Positions 9,396-18,627 of a DNA stretch of 57,713 nucleotides are shown here, one piece after another (position 1 is the stretch's first letter; the number at the start of each line of letters is the position of its first letter). Made by a program: the position numbers and the translations under genes. Source of the stretch: an uncultured Bacteroides sp. (GTDB lineage: Bacteria > Bacteroidota > Bacteroidia > Bacteroidales > Bacteroidaceae); contig CANSEY010000026.1 of assembly GCA_947646015.1 (NCBI GenBank), positions 1 through 57,713 of the forward strand, in the 5' to 3' direction. The notes below the pieces were generated by a model. That model searched no databases. It saw only the letters and a program-made list of their open reading frames with translations, and was not told the DNA's origin.

Positions 9396-9843
9396 GGAGT
9401 CCGGCACAAGCATCCTCAAGTATGTCGAGCACGTATTCAAAGCCCTCCGCACCTCCATAATAAGGGTCGGGCACGTGATCGGCAGGGATGCGGGTGCAGT
9501 ATTCCGTCATCCGGTGGATCTTTTTCCACTCTGCCGGAGAGGGTGCTTTCTCCTTCAGATCGTCCATGTTCCGATCATCCATACCGATTATAAGATCGAA
9601 GTTGTAAAAATCTTCCGTACGGACAGGACGCGAACGATGTACCAGTTCATATCCTCTGCGGGCGGCATGGGCACGCATACGGCTATCGGGCAGTTCCCCC
9701 TGGTGATAAGCCAATATACCGGCTGAATCAATCACAAACTCTTTTTCCAGGCCGGCTTCTTTAATCAGATGAAGCATCACGCCTTCTGCCGTAGAAGAGC
9801 GGCAAATGTTGCCTAAACAAACAAAAAGTATTTTCTTTTTCAT
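9370..9843 (-). CDS. Low-molecular-weight protein tyrosine phosphatase
   Basis: The 157-residue protein begins MKKKILFVCLGNICRSST, which carries the P-loop C-x5-R-S with Cys9 as the nucleophile. The general-acid motif DPYYGG (DPY) is near residue 125. Family members dephosphorylate phosphotyrosine, in bacteria often on exopolysaccharide kinases, but no such genes are adjacent. Its last 26 bases overlap the 3' end of the convergent pgpH gene. Confidence 0.93.
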   Translation of the reverse strand: MKKKILFVCLGNICRSSTAEGVMLHLIKEAGLEKEFVIDSAGILAYHQGELPDSRMRAHAARRGYELVHRSRPVRTEDFYNFDLIIGMDDRNMDDLKEKAPSPAEWKKIHRMTEYCTRIPADHVPDPYYGGAEGFEYVLDILEDACAGLLTSLTQDS

Positions 9844-9878
9844 GCTTTCTTACTTTTGAAATATAAAGATATAAAAAT

Positions 9879-9932
9879 CCGCATGCAACAACGTGCCGCA
9901 TGGATCTCCCAGCTACGCGTTTCTGCATGCGG
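9879..9932 (-). terminator. Stem-loop downstream of the GH123-like gene
   Basis: On the minus strand CCGCATGCA (9924-9932) pairs with TGCATGCGG (9879-9887), and the stem is followed by ATTTTTAT. It begins about 25 bases beyond the stop codon at 9958. The loop is long (36 nt) with a possible inner pairing, so it may be an imperfect terminator. Confidence 0.55.
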
Positions 9933-9957
9933 TATCATATAAGTACAGTCAATAATT

Positions 9958-11757
9958 CTACAACGAATTCAGTATTTTGTTCGCCTTATTCACTGTTTCG
10001 GCAGCCGGAACTTCAGGGAAGTCTCTCAAGTTAAATGTGGAGAGCATTTTTTCCAGCTTCTTAAATCCGGTCTTGTTTTTCTTATCCGTAAATTCCTTGC
10101 GAAGGATCGTTATCTTTTCGTGAGCCTGAACACCCTCGATCAATTTCTCGAAACGAATGGAAGAGCGTGCTCCCGGATAAACCAGATAAGTGTCTCCACC
10201 GGCCCAGGCCTCAAAACGTGAATCAAGCAGCGGCTCTTTCGGCCAACTATTATAAGCCCAACGCAGATAGCCGTCAAGATGATCTTTGGCAGAATAATAA
10301 CTCATCCAGGCAGCCTCGGCAGGATCGGAGAAGGTAAAGGTATTCGGGAAAGCTTCCGTACAGCACGTATAATAGGTAGTAGGAAGATTGTTTTGTGCAC
10401 GACGTGCCAATACCTCCGCCGGATAAGAAGCTCCGATAGGAATACAATAGTCGTAGATATCCGCTTCCAGTTCTTTGTGGAAGTTACCCGCCAGCGATAC
10501 TTTAAACTCAGGATCGGCTTTGCGGATCACCTGCAATGTTTTCTGCATAACCTCCATCGGGCGTTCGTCCATGGCAATGGTACAAATATCGAACCAACCT
10601 TTCTCACGTAAATGTTTAGAGAATGACTTCAACATAGCCACCCACATCTCTTCGTAAGCTTTTTCGCCCGGAGCGGTTTTCACATACTGCATACTGTTTG
10701 TAGCCTGATCGAAATATTGGAAAGACAACTTCCACGGAACCATCGAGTAGCAATTGATCTGCTTGTCGATGCCCACGCTCATCATCATCTCTACCCACTT
10801 GTCGAACACATCATAATCGAAAGCCCAAGTGCCGTCCACTTTCTTTGTCCAGGTGACCATCGATTCAAAGTAGTCATAAGTCTGTCCGTTCCAGGGTTTA
10901 TGCATGATGGAAGCCGTAATAATCTTCTGTCCGGCATCCGCCAGCATCTTCATCACAGGACGCATGGCATCTATGTGTGCCTGACTCCAGAGCGGAACCT
11001 GATAATAACGTGCCACGGCAAACGGACTCTGCCACAAATCGAGGTGGAAAGCCCACTGAGACGGGGCAGGCAACACGCGTGAAGAGACTTTGATATCCAT
11101 CTTCAAGGTAGACAGACGGTTATCTCCGTCTTTCACCTCGACCGTACCACGATAGACTCCCGGTGACACAGTCTGGGGAACCTGGCAATTGATCCAGATG
11201 GCCTGAGTGCTTTTAGCTTCCATAGGCATCGAAGTCAGCAAGTGGTCAATCGGATCGGCAACCAACAGAGAGTCGTAAATGGAGTGATCGGGACGATAAC
11301 CACAGCCGCCACGTCCGTCTTTATTCAATTCGTCGGTCATCACATAGCGGACAAAACCTCCGCTGAATGCATCGGCCGGAAGTACATCTCCCTTGGAGTT
11401 TTTAAATTCGGAGAGAGAATAGTTCAATCCTTTCAGGTCGGTACCGGTCCAGACAACAGCCTGCGCATGGAGTTTCTCACCGCGCCATCCCTCCAGCGTA
11501 ATGCTTTTCTGCGGCTGGATCACAGGTACGGCATGTTTCGCATACCGGGTATCGGTATTTCCCCATTGTACCTGAGGGGCTTTGACTGCCGCCCATTCTT
11601 TTTCGGAAGGAGCAACCGGATCGGGCAATTCTTTATAAGACTGGATGGGGAACGGGGCCTGTCCGGTCGGTGTTCCACATTGTGTCACTCCTTGCTGGGC
11701 AAGAAGCGGGCCTGTACTAACCAGGCAAGAAAGCAAAAGTGTCGTGATTCGCTTCAT
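9958..11757 (-). CDS. Secreted GH123-like glycosidase (DUF4091-type)
   Basis: The 599-residue protein starts with a signal peptide (MKRITTLLLSCLVSTGPLLAQQ) and resembles the DUF4091/GH123 family: an N-terminal beta-sandwich (about residues 60-215) and a C-terminal TIM barrel. The acidic pair in IAMDERPMEV (about residue 395) matches the position of the Asp-Glu dyad known in GH123 beta-N-acetylgalactosaminidases, which act by substrate assistance. The start at 11757 gives a proper signal peptide; the longer frame to 11799 would overlap priA. No PUL genes are beside it. Substrate specificity cannot be read from the sequence. Confidence 0.72.
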   Translation of the reverse strand: MKRITTLLLSCLVSTGPLLAQQGVTQCGTPTGQAPFPIQSYKELPDPVAPSEKEWAAVKAPQVQWGNTDTRYAKHAVPVIQPQKSITLEGWRGEKLHAQAVVWTGTDLKGLNYSLSEFKNSKGDVLPADAFSGGFVRYVMTDELNKDGRGGCGYRPDHSIYDSLLVADPIDHLLTSMPMEAKSTQAIWINCQVPQTVSPGVYRGTVEVKDGDNRLSTLKMDIKVSSRVLPAPSQWAFHLDLWQSPFAVARYYQVPLWSQAHIDAMRPVMKMLADAGQKIITASIMHKPWNGQTYDYFESMVTWTKKVDGTWAFDYDVFDKWVEMMMSVGIDKQINCYSMVPWKLSFQYFDQATNSMQYVKTAPGEKAYEEMWVAMLKSFSKHLREKGWFDICTIAMDERPMEVMQKTLQVIRKADPEFKVSLAGNFHKELEADIYDYCIPIGASYPAEVLARRAQNNLPTTYYTCCTEAFPNTFTFSDPAEAAWMSYYSAKDHLDGYLRWAYNSWPKEPLLDSRFEAWAGGDTYLVYPGARSSIRFEKLIEGVQAHEKITILRKEFTDKKNKTGFKKLEKMLSTFNLRDFPEVPAAETVNKANKILNSL

Positions 11758-11798
11758 GGTTTCATTTTTTAAGGGTAATATATTAAGATTGGTTTTCA

Positions 11799-14258
11799 TT
11801 ACATAGGATCTACATCATAGTAAACAATCAGCGATTTAAACCGTTCGTCTTCTATCATTTCACGTTGTACCCGCAAAAGTAATTCACGGGCACGACTCAT
11901 CGGCGCATTTTGTTCTATTTTAACAACTATTTTTCGTATGAACAAAGTTTGAATACGGGCAACGGGCGGTTTATCCGGTCCCAGTATCCGGTTTCCGAAC
12001 AATGCGCGCAGTTTCTCGGCCATGGTGTGTGCCATCACATCAAGCAACGTCTCGTTCCGGTTTTTCAGATAGACATACACCATCCGGTAATACGGAGGAT
12101 AATGAAACATCTGCCGCTCAGCCAGTTGTCCCGCCACCATATCTTCATAATCGTTCGTCATCACCTGACGGATGATGGGATGGTCTATACTTTTGGTTTG
12201 CAACACTACCCTGCCCCGTTTATTTTTTCGTCCGGCACGTCCGGCAACCTGCGCCATCAACTGGAAGGCACGTTCGTACGAACGGAAATCGGGATAATTC
12301 AGCATCGTGTCCGCATTAAGTATCCCCACCACGCTGACGTGGTCAAAGTCGAGTCCTTTGGATACCATCTGGGTACCGATCAGTATATCGGTCTTTCCCT
12401 GTTCAAAGTCTGCAATAATTTTTTCGTATGCCGACCGCGTACGTGTAGTATCGAGATCCATACGTGCTACGGAAGCTTCCGGAAAAATCAGCTTCACATC
12501 ATCTTCTATCTTTTCCGTACCAAATCCTCTGTGCATCAGCTCGACCCCTTCGCAAGCCGGACACGAACGGGGCAACTGGTAAGTATACCCGCAATAGTGG
12601 CAAGTCAGCTGATTGATACCTTTATGATAGGTCAGGCTGACATCACAGTTCTTGCACTTTGGTACCCATCCGCACGTGCGGCACTCTATCATCGGAGCAA
12701 ATCCCCGGCGATTCTGAAACAGAATCACCTGCTGTTTATTATCGAGTGCCTCGCGGACATATTGCAGCAGCAACGGAGAGAACTGCCCCGTCATCCGCTT
12801 CTTGCGGTGCAACTCCTTTATATCTACCGGAATAATCTCCGGCAATTGAATTTCCTTATAGCGTTCTTTCAGTTCCACCCACCCGAATTTGCCGGTAGTG
12901 GCATTCTGCCAAGTCTCCACCGAAGGAGTGGCAGTACCCAGCAACGTCTTTGCCCCATACATCGAAGCCAGCACGATGGCAGCATTCCGGGCATGATAGC
13001 GCGGTGCGGGATCTTGTTGCTTATACGTATTTTCGTGTTCCTCGTCCACAATGACCAGTCCGAGATTCCGGAACGGGAGGAACACCGAAGAGCGTACCCC
13101 CAGAATAATATCGTAACCCTCCTCCGTCAACTGCTTTTGCCAGATCTCTACTCTCTCGGCGTCGGGGAACTTGGAGTGATAGATTCCCAACCGGGGGCCG
13201 AACACCCGTTTCAGCCGTTCGGTGATCTGGGTAGTCAATGCTATTTCGGGCAACAGATAAAGCACCTGCCTGCCTTGCCTCAACGTCTCTTCTATCAGGT
13301 GGATGTATACTTCGGTCTTTCCACTGGAAGTCACTCCGTGGAGCAGACAGACATTCTTCTCCTGAAAGCTCTGCATGATTTCATGATAAGCCCGTTGCTG
13401 GTGCTCGTTCAGCACGTTCAGTTCTACCGTCTTTCCGACCAAACGGTTCAACCGCCCGATTTCCTGATAATAGACCTCGAATATCTGTTTTTCTACCAAT
13501 CCGTTGAAAATAGCGGGAGAAGCAGAGGCACGTTGCAGAAGTTCTTTCTTGGACACTTCTTTGGATGCACCGTCCCCCAACACGCCGGAAAGCTCCACAT
13601 ACTTCATCAACAACGCCAACTGTTTCGGAGCGCGCTCCAGCTCGTCAAAGATACGCCGGAGATTCTCTTCACCGGAAGCGTCTGCCGCCAGCCGGACCCG
13701 GGCTTCCGTTTTGGGTTTATAGGTGCGGCGGAGCTCTTCTTTTACAAACAGAGCTTCCTTGTCGAGCAGCGACTTGATAACGGTGAGAATGTTTTTCAAT
13801 CCGCTCTCTTTCTCAAGTTTGGTGACACATTGCTCGGGTTCTTTAGCAAGCAGGTCGAGCACCAGTTGCTCGCGTTCAGAAAGAGGAGCATCCGCCTCGA
13901 AGTCGGGATTATACTCCACAATCGTCTCGCTCTCCAACTTCAGGCCGGAAGGCAATGCGGCTTTGTAAACATCACCCTGCGTACACAGATAATAATCGGC
14001 CAGCCATTCCCAGAACCGGAACTGACCGGGCAGCAGTATCGGAGAGGTGTCAAGTACGGTAGAAATCTCTTTGACTTCATATTCGGTCGGTGCATAGTGA
14101 TGCACATTGCGAACAATGGCTGTATAGTACTTCTTCCGCCCGAAAGGTACAACTACCCGGCAACCTATTTGCACCTCTTCAGCCCCTTCGTCCGGAAGGG
14201 AATAGGTAAAGCAACGGGGCAGAGGCAAAGGTAATATGACATCTACATACTTTTTCAT
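11799..14258 (-). CDS. priA: Primosomal protein N', replication restart helicase
   Basis: The 819-residue protein has the PriA layout: N-terminal 3'BD and winged-helix domains, Walker A in GVTSSGKTEVYIHLIEE (about residue 305), the DEAH-box variant DEEH, and eight paired cysteines of the zinc-binding insert (CRTCGWVPKCKNC and CHYCGYTYQLPRSCPAC), followed by helicase motifs such as GTQMVSKGLDFDHV. It reloads the replisome at stalled forks. The ATG at 14258 (MKKYVDVILPLPLP) is the family start; the frame is open to 14363 but would run into the hairpin of the next gene. Confidence 0.96.
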   Translation of the reverse strand: MKKYVDVILPLPLPRCFTYSLPDEGAEEVQIGCRVVVPFGRKKYYTAIVRNVHHYAPTEYEVKEISTVLDTSPILLPGQFRFWEWLADYYLCTQGDVYKAALPSGLKLESETIVEYNPDFEADAPLSEREQLVLDLLAKEPEQCVTKLEKESGLKNILTVIKSLLDKEALFVKEELRRTYKPKTEARVRLAADASGEENLRRIFDELERAPKQLALLMKYVELSGVLGDGASKEVSKKELLQRASASPAIFNGLVEKQIFEVYYQEIGRLNRLVGKTVELNVLNEHQQRAYHEIMQSFQEKNVCLLHGVTSSGKTEVYIHLIEETLRQGRQVLYLLPEIALTTQITERLKRVFGPRLGIYHSKFPDAERVEIWQKQLTEEGYDIILGVRSSVFLPFRNLGLVIVDEEHENTYKQQDPAPRYHARNAAIVLASMYGAKTLLGTATPSVETWQNATTGKFGWVELKERYKEIQLPEIIPVDIKELHRKKRMTGQFSPLLLQYVREALDNKQQVILFQNRRGFAPMIECRTCGWVPKCKNCDVSLTYHKGINQLTCHYCGYTYQLPRSCPACEGVELMHRGFGTEKIEDDVKLIFPEASVARMDLDTTRTRSAYEKIIADFEQGKTDILIGTQMVSKGLDFDHVSVVGILNADTMLNYPDFRSYERAFQLMAQVAGRAGRKNKRGRVVLQTKSIDHPIIRQVMTNDYEDMVAGQLAERQMFHYPPYYRMVYVYLKNRNETLLDVMAHTMAEKLRALFGNRILGPDKPPVARIQTLFIRKIVVKIEQNAPMSRARELLLRVQREMIEDERFKSLIVYYDVDPM

Positions 14259-14279
14259 TGTGAGGACAAAGATACAAAA

Positions 14280-14305
14280 AATCCCCGACGCAAGCGCCGG
14301 GGATT
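14280..14305 (-). terminator. Rho-independent terminator of the outer-membrane barrel gene
   Basis: AATCCCCG and CGGGGATT form an 8-bp stem with a short GC-rich loop, followed on the minus strand by TTTTTT. It lies 28 bases after the stop codon of the barrel gene and just before priA. Confidence 0.85.
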
Positions 14306-14332
14306 CGTTTATCATAAAATGATTCTGTCTTC

Positions 14333-14911
14333 TTAGAAAATGTAAGCTGCGGAAATCTGCCACATTTTAGTCTTATAAGAGAAATCAGCCTCTTTCCATT
14401 CTGCCGTTTTATTCAACGGAATGTTATAATTGGCACCTACTTGTAAGTGTCTCAACAGCTTCACACCAGCACCTACATTGATTCCTACCTGAGCATTTTT
14501 TTTATTCAACCGTCCAAGCTCTCCATAGTTTTTATCACCGGAGAAGTTGAAATAGAAATCCGGACCGGCTGCTACATAGATACCCAATGCGCTACCCAAA
14601 CCGATAGTATACTTTAAGTTGATTGGAATATCAAGCCCATTCTGTCTGATAGACTCATCACCGACTTTTACACCTCTCTGAGCAAATAAAAGGGCACCGT
14701 CAACACCCAGACCTACCAATGGAATAGTAACTTCAGCCATCGGACCGATAAAGAATCCGGTGAAGTTGTCTGTTTTTAAATCAGACTTATTAAAATCAGC
14801 TTTTGCCAGGTTTACACCACCTTTCACACCAAACTTGATAAGTTGTGCCTGAGCAGGCATAGCCATACCGATACATACAGCCATCATTAAAGCACTAATA
14901 ATCTTTTTCAT
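14333..14911 (-). CDS. Small outer-membrane beta-barrel protein
   Basis: The 192-residue protein has a clear signal peptide (MKKIISALMMAVCIGMAMPAQAQ) and then alternating amphipathic strands beginning FGVKGGVNLAKADF and ending in an aromatic residue (SAAYIF), as expected for BamA-dependent barrels of the OmpX/OMP_b-brl_2 type (porin family, PF13568-like). About eight strands fit the length. Its function is unknown. It is a single-gene unit with its own terminator. Confidence 0.82.
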   Translation of the reverse strand: MKKIISALMMAVCIGMAMPAQAQLIKFGVKGGVNLAKADFNKSDLKTDNFTGFFIGPMAEVTIPLVGLGVDGALLFAQRGVKVGDESIRQNGLDIPINLKYTIGLGSALGIYVAAGPDFYFNFSGDKNYGELGRLNKKNAQVGINVGAGVKLLRHLQVGANYNIPLNKTAEWKEADFSYKTKMWQISAAYIF

Positions 14912-15105
14912 AACTAAGTTGTGTTTAAAATTCGGGACAAAGATATAGTTTTAAATTAAAAAAACATTAAATCTGTTTGCATATTTTCAGCAAAGCTTCC
15001 TATTCTATAACATTACGCTACCCTATTTTGTTTTTTGATAACGTTCATATAAAGGCACATGCCATCTATCGGAAAGCCCGTGTGAGCATCTTCCTAAGGC
15101 AGCAT

Positions 15106-15150
15106 ATACCAGTTGTGCAACTCGTCATACACCAGTTGCACAACTGGTAT
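15106..15150. repeat. Perfect 17-bp inverted repeat in an intergenic region
   Basis: The 385-base gap between the barrel gene and tRNA-Ser holds no gene I can support. It does hold a perfect 17-bp inverted repeat, ATACCAGTTGTGCAACT (15106-15122) and its complement (15134-15150), with an 11-base spacer. The right half is itself nearly palindromic (ACCAGTTG-CA-CAACTGGT), so two hairpins compete. No T-run follows on either strand. Confidence 0.7.
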
Positions 15151-15296
15151 CGTCCGGGTTGCCCATCCGGTAGTTCCTTTCCTTAAAAGATACCCTTACC
15201 GTCTCAGGATGGAAACATTCAGATGCAGGCAAGAAGAAAAAAATACCTTTCCCGGAACAACGGACCGAAAATCCATGTACCTTTGTGGTACTTCAA

Positions 15297-15384
15297 GGAA
15301 AGATGCCAGAGTGATCGAATGGGCCGGACTCGAAATCCGGTGAACGGCTTGTCCGTTCCGTGGGTTTGAATCCCACTCTTTCCG
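15297..15384 (+). tRNA. tRNA-Ser (CGA)
   Basis: An 88-base class II tRNA: acceptor GGAAAGA/TCTTTCC, anticodon stem CCGGA/TCCGG with loop CTCGAAA (anticodon CGA, reading UCG), a long variable arm (GAACGGCTTGTCCGTTC) and T arm GTGGGTTTGAATCCCAC. Discriminator base G is typical of serine. CCA is not encoded. Confidence 0.96.
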
Positions 15385-15437
15385 CAATAATTTTGTTGTT
15401 TGTCCGTCTCCCCCACAAGTGGAGTCACCAAAAAAGA

Positions 15438-15476
15438 AGAGATGCACCGAGAAATAAGAATCTACGGCACATCTCT
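15438..15476 (+). terminator. Terminator downstream of tRNA-Ser
   Basis: AGAGATG (15438-15444) pairs with CATCTCT (15470-15476), with a further CCG/CGG pairing inside, followed by a run of seven T. It is about 50 bases after the tRNA. Confidence 0.75.
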
Positions 15477-15568
15477 TTTTTTATGTCAAATGCAAGCGGA
15501 AGCTTTCTATGCCGGACGAGAGCATACGACGCGACTTTCTTCTTGCGTCCTCGGCGAGGAAGGCTTCC

Positions 15569-16729
15569 TTACTTTTTGAAGTGAATCAACATCAATACCG
15601 GGTTGTCATCGGCTTTCAGGCCGGCTGCTATCTCTTTCAATTCACCGCTCAGCTGACCGGCTTCGTAAGCATCCATCAGGTCTTCGGACTTCAGAACAGC
15701 CAAGCCGCAATCTTCGGGATAGCAAAAGAACATGATACCTTCCACACGTTTCGAAGCATCGTCTTTATTCTTCAACAAGTAACGGCAGACTTCCTGCGTG
15801 CGACAGTCGTACAGCCACTCTTCACTTTTCAGATCCAATGACTCGATACTGTTCATCGGCACTTCCATAGGTTGCTTAGTCAGAAAGAAATAAGCCCCCG
15901 CCGCTCCCCGTAAAAACAAACCATACTTGTTTCCCTCCTCCGAATGTGAAGGAGTACGGACGAGCAATGGCTCTAAGGTGCGGTCCGGATTCATTGCAAA
16001 CAAGGTATCCGAGTCGGGATTGCCGATATAAAAGCGGGAGCCATTACGAATCAAAGAGGGTTCCAGAAGATAAGCGTATGAATGGTTTTCCGCATTGACA
16101 ATAAGCTTGACGAGAATATTTCTTTTCTGCACATAGTCCAGTGAATCCAGATGCCCGTCCCGGGTGGAGACCAAAAGATAAGGATAGAAGTTGGCATCCT
16201 GATCGTCCGGCACCTTTGACTCCTGTTCCGCTATCAAATAGTCGGGAGAGAACAGGCACATGCGACTCATCCGTTTCCCTTCAGGGAAAGTAAAAGAGTG
16301 CTTGAACTTTCCGTCCAGAGAATAGACGTGAATCTGCTGACGGTTCATCTCCTTCAGGTAAAGTTCGCCGTTCGCCGGGTTTACATCTATCGAACCGATA
16401 TCCTTGTATTCACCCGGGCCGTTACCGACCCTGTGGATGCGGTTGAGTGCTTTTCCCTGCCGGCTGAAGAAGCAGACGTCGTTTCCCCGATGTCCTTTGG
16501 TTATCACATATTGATCGGTGACCACTTCAACCGAACCGTCGAACAGAAATTCGTCGTTAGTCTCCAAAGGAATATAGCTTATGTCAGCAATATCCTGCAA
16601 CACGATCTCCTTTTCGGGATAATCTTCATTCATATCAATCACAGGCAGAGCCTGATTCACTGCTTCCTTGCCCCCCTGACACGAAGCCAACGCAAGGGAT
16701 ACCCAAAAATAAAACGGGAGTCTTTTCAT
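15569..16729 (-). CDS. 6-bladed beta-propeller lipoprotein
   Basis: The 386-residue protein begins MKRLPFYFWVSLALASCQGG, a type II signal peptide with lipobox LASC. The rest resembles the 6-bladed beta-propeller family common in Bacteroides (PF17170): blades with DISYIPLETNDEFLFDGSV, GKALNRIHRVGNGPGEYKDI and LYLKEMNRQQIHVYSLDGK. Such proteins are anchored in the outer membrane or periplasm and their role is mostly unknown. The ATG at 16729 gives the lipobox; 33 upstream bases in frame are probably untranslated. Confidence 0.82.
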   Translation of the reverse strand: MKRLPFYFWVSLALASCQGGKEAVNQALPVIDMNEDYPEKEIVLQDIADISYIPLETNDEFLFDGSVEVVTDQYVITKGHRGNDVCFFSRQGKALNRIHRVGNGPGEYKDIGSIDVNPANGELYLKEMNRQQIHVYSLDGKFKHSFTFPEGKRMSRMCLFSPDYLIAEQESKVPDDQDANFYPYLLVSTRDGHLDSLDYVQKRNILVKLIVNAENHSYAYLLEPSLIRNGSRFYIGNPDSDTLFAMNPDRTLEPLLVRTPSHSEEGNKYGLFLRGAAGAYFFLTKQPMEVPMNSIESLDLKSEEWLYDCRTQEVCRYLLKNKDDASKRVEGIMFFCYPEDCGLAVLKSEDLMDAYEAGQLSGELKEIAAGLKADDNPVLMLIHFKK

Positions 16730-16807
16730 AGTACAAATTATTAACCGACGGGAAAGATACATATTATTACTGAAACCGATGTACTACTATACCCTAAAAA
16801 TAAAAAA

Positions 16808-16837
16808 GAAGGAGATACCCGAACGGTCATCTCCTTC
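16808..16837 (-). terminator. Terminator of aspA
   Basis: GAAGGAGAT and ATCTCCTTC form a 9-bp stem with a 12-base loop; on the minus strand the stem is followed by TTTTTTA. It is 39 bases after the aspA stop codon. Confidence 0.85.
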
Positions 16838-16875
16838 CTCCTACTTACTGAAAATTATACTTCATATTCCTGATA

Positions 16876-18309
16876 TCAATGATTGGGCTTAATATCGAGT
16901 TTCACCGGATGAATCATATTTTCCGGTTTAAGGATCGTATCGAGGTCTTCTTTTGAAAGAATGTCATGTTCCAACACCAGTTCATAGACTCCCTTACCGG
17001 TCTCCTGTGCTTCTTTGGCAATCTTGGTAGAGTTTTTATATCCGATAACAGGATTCAGTGCAGTCACCACACCGATACTGTTGTGAACATCTTTCCGGCA
17101 TTTTTCCTCATTGGCCGTGATGCCGTCTATACACAAGGTACGCAACGTATCGAAACCATTCATCAGCAAATCGGCAGATTCGAAACAGCACTGGGCCATG
17201 ACCGGTTCCATCGCATTCAGTTCCATCTGGGCCGCTTCACCACTCATAGCTACACAAAGGTCGTTACCTATTACTTTATAGTCAATCTGATTCATCACTT
17301 CGGGAATAACCGGATTGACCTTACCCGGCATAATGGACGAACCGGGCTGCATGGCCGGCAGATTGATTTCGCCCAACCCGCAACGCGGGCCGGATGCCAA
17401 AAGGCGCAAGTCATTGCATATCTTATTCATTTTTACAGCTATACGGCGCATAGCGGAAGAGTAACCTACCAGACAAGAAGTGTCGGAAGTAGCTCCTATC
17501 AGATCATCGGCCAAACGGATATCCAGTCCGGTAATCTTCCGGAGAGCCGCTATGCATTTGCTTGCATATTCCGGCTCGGCGGTGATTCCGGTTCCGATGG
17601 CAGTAGCTCCCATATTGACGGTCAGAAAGTCCTGAGCAGCAAAGTCCAGGTTCTTGACTTCATCCTGAAGGATACTGGCAAAACCATTGAACGTCTGTCC
17701 GAGTGTCATCGGCACCGCATCTTCCAGCTGGGTGCGCCCCATCTTGATCACGTGTGCAAACTCTTCGCCCTTTCTTCTGAAAGCATCGATCACCTCCTTA
17801 AAATGTTTCACCAGTTTGAGGTGCGTATAATACATACCGATATGAATAGCGGTCGGATAAGCGTCATTGGTAGACTGCGAACGGTTAACATGATCATTGG
17901 GCGAACAATATTGATATTCCCCACGTTTATGTCCCATCAACTCGAGTGCGCGGTTGGCTATCACCTCGTTGGCATTCATGTTGGTGGTAGTTCCGGCTCC
18001 ACCCTGGATCATGTCTACCGGGAACTGGTCATGATGCTTCCCTTCCAGAATTTCTTTACATGCACGAAGAATGGCATTTGCCTGCTCTTCGGTCAGCAGT
18101 CCAAGTTCAAAGTTAGCCATAGCGGCTCCCATCTTGGTAATGGCCAGTGCATTAATAAATAAGGGATACTCACAAAGATGATATTTGCTAATGCGGAAGT
18201 TCTCTATCCCCCGAAGGGTTTGTACGCCATATAAGGCGGTTTCGGGTACTTCACGTTCACCTATTAAATCACTCTCTGTACGAGTTGCTTTCGATAATTC
18301 TTCTTTCAT
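16876..18309 (-). CDS. aspA: Aspartate ammonia-lyase
   Basis: The 477-residue protein belongs to the fumarase/aspartase superfamily, with the signature GSSIMPGKVNPVIPE near residue 325 (Ser-containing flexible loop) and TSTND-type residues in NRSQSTNDAYPTAIH. It splits L-aspartate into fumarate and ammonia. It is divergent from dcuB and ansB, forming a logical set: asparagine to aspartate (periplasm), uptake, aspartate to fumarate, then fumarate respiration. The N-terminus MKEELSKATRTESDLIGERE fits the family. Confidence 0.95.
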   Translation of the reverse strand: MKEELSKATRTESDLIGEREVPETALYGVQTLRGIENFRISKYHLCEYPLFINALAITKMGAAMANFELGLLTEEQANAILRACKEILEGKHHDQFPVDMIQGGAGTTTNMNANEVIANRALELMGHKRGEYQYCSPNDHVNRSQSTNDAYPTAIHIGMYYTHLKLVKHFKEVIDAFRRKGEEFAHVIKMGRTQLEDAVPMTLGQTFNGFASILQDEVKNLDFAAQDFLTVNMGATAIGTGITAEPEYASKCIAALRKITGLDIRLADDLIGATSDTSCLVGYSSAMRRIAVKMNKICNDLRLLASGPRCGLGEINLPAMQPGSSIMPGKVNPVIPEVMNQIDYKVIGNDLCVAMSGEAAQMELNAMEPVMAQCCFESADLLMNGFDTLRTLCIDGITANEEKCRKDVHNSIGVVTALNPVIGYKNSTKIAKEAQETGKGVYELVLEHDILSKEDLDTILKPENMIHPVKLDIKPNH

Positions 18310-18356
18310 AATATATCTTTATTAACAATTACATTCTTAACTGTGTTTACAATAAC

Positions 18357-18364
18357 CAAACTTA
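18357..18364 (-). promoter_or_regulatory. Putative -7 box of aspA
   Basis: On the minus strand TAAGTTTG matches TAnnTTTG, 47 bases before the aspA start. The 318-base gap to dcuB otherwise contains AT-rich DNA in which I see no gene. Confidence 0.5.
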
Positions 18365-18599
18365 AGCAATATTGTTTTGAAAGCATACATATTCGCAATT
18401 TAGTTAACATACTTTAAACAAGGAACAGTTTTTATACATGAAGACAAATAGATGTATCATATTGTAAACCTCCCCTCCCAACAGGGATTTTAATAAAATC
18501 TCCTTCATAATGAAAAAATATACTAATAGACAAAAACCTATTAACTTCTTTTTTGTTGATTAGCATATCATTTACCGATTCAGAGACAATTTATTCAAT

Positions 18600-18607
18600 T
18601 ATCTTTG
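18600..18607 (+). promoter_or_regulatory. Putative -7 box of dcuB
   Basis: TATCTTTG fits TAnnTTTG and lies 20 bases before the dcuB ATG. Its position inside a longer open frame supports the shorter start at 18628. No TTTG at -33 is evident. Confidence 0.6.
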
Positions 18608-18627
18608 CCAAAATAAAAAAGAAAGAT

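Noticed and set aside
11910-14234. A 774-codon open frame on the plus strand opposite priA
   Set aside because: It is antisense to a complete priA gene, has no recognisable domain and no start context, and arises from codon bias of the real gene.
16966-18162. A 398-codon frame opposite aspA, and similar long frames opposite asparaginase and the porin
   Set aside because: All are shadows of well-supported genes on the other strand, with no promoter or family resemblance.
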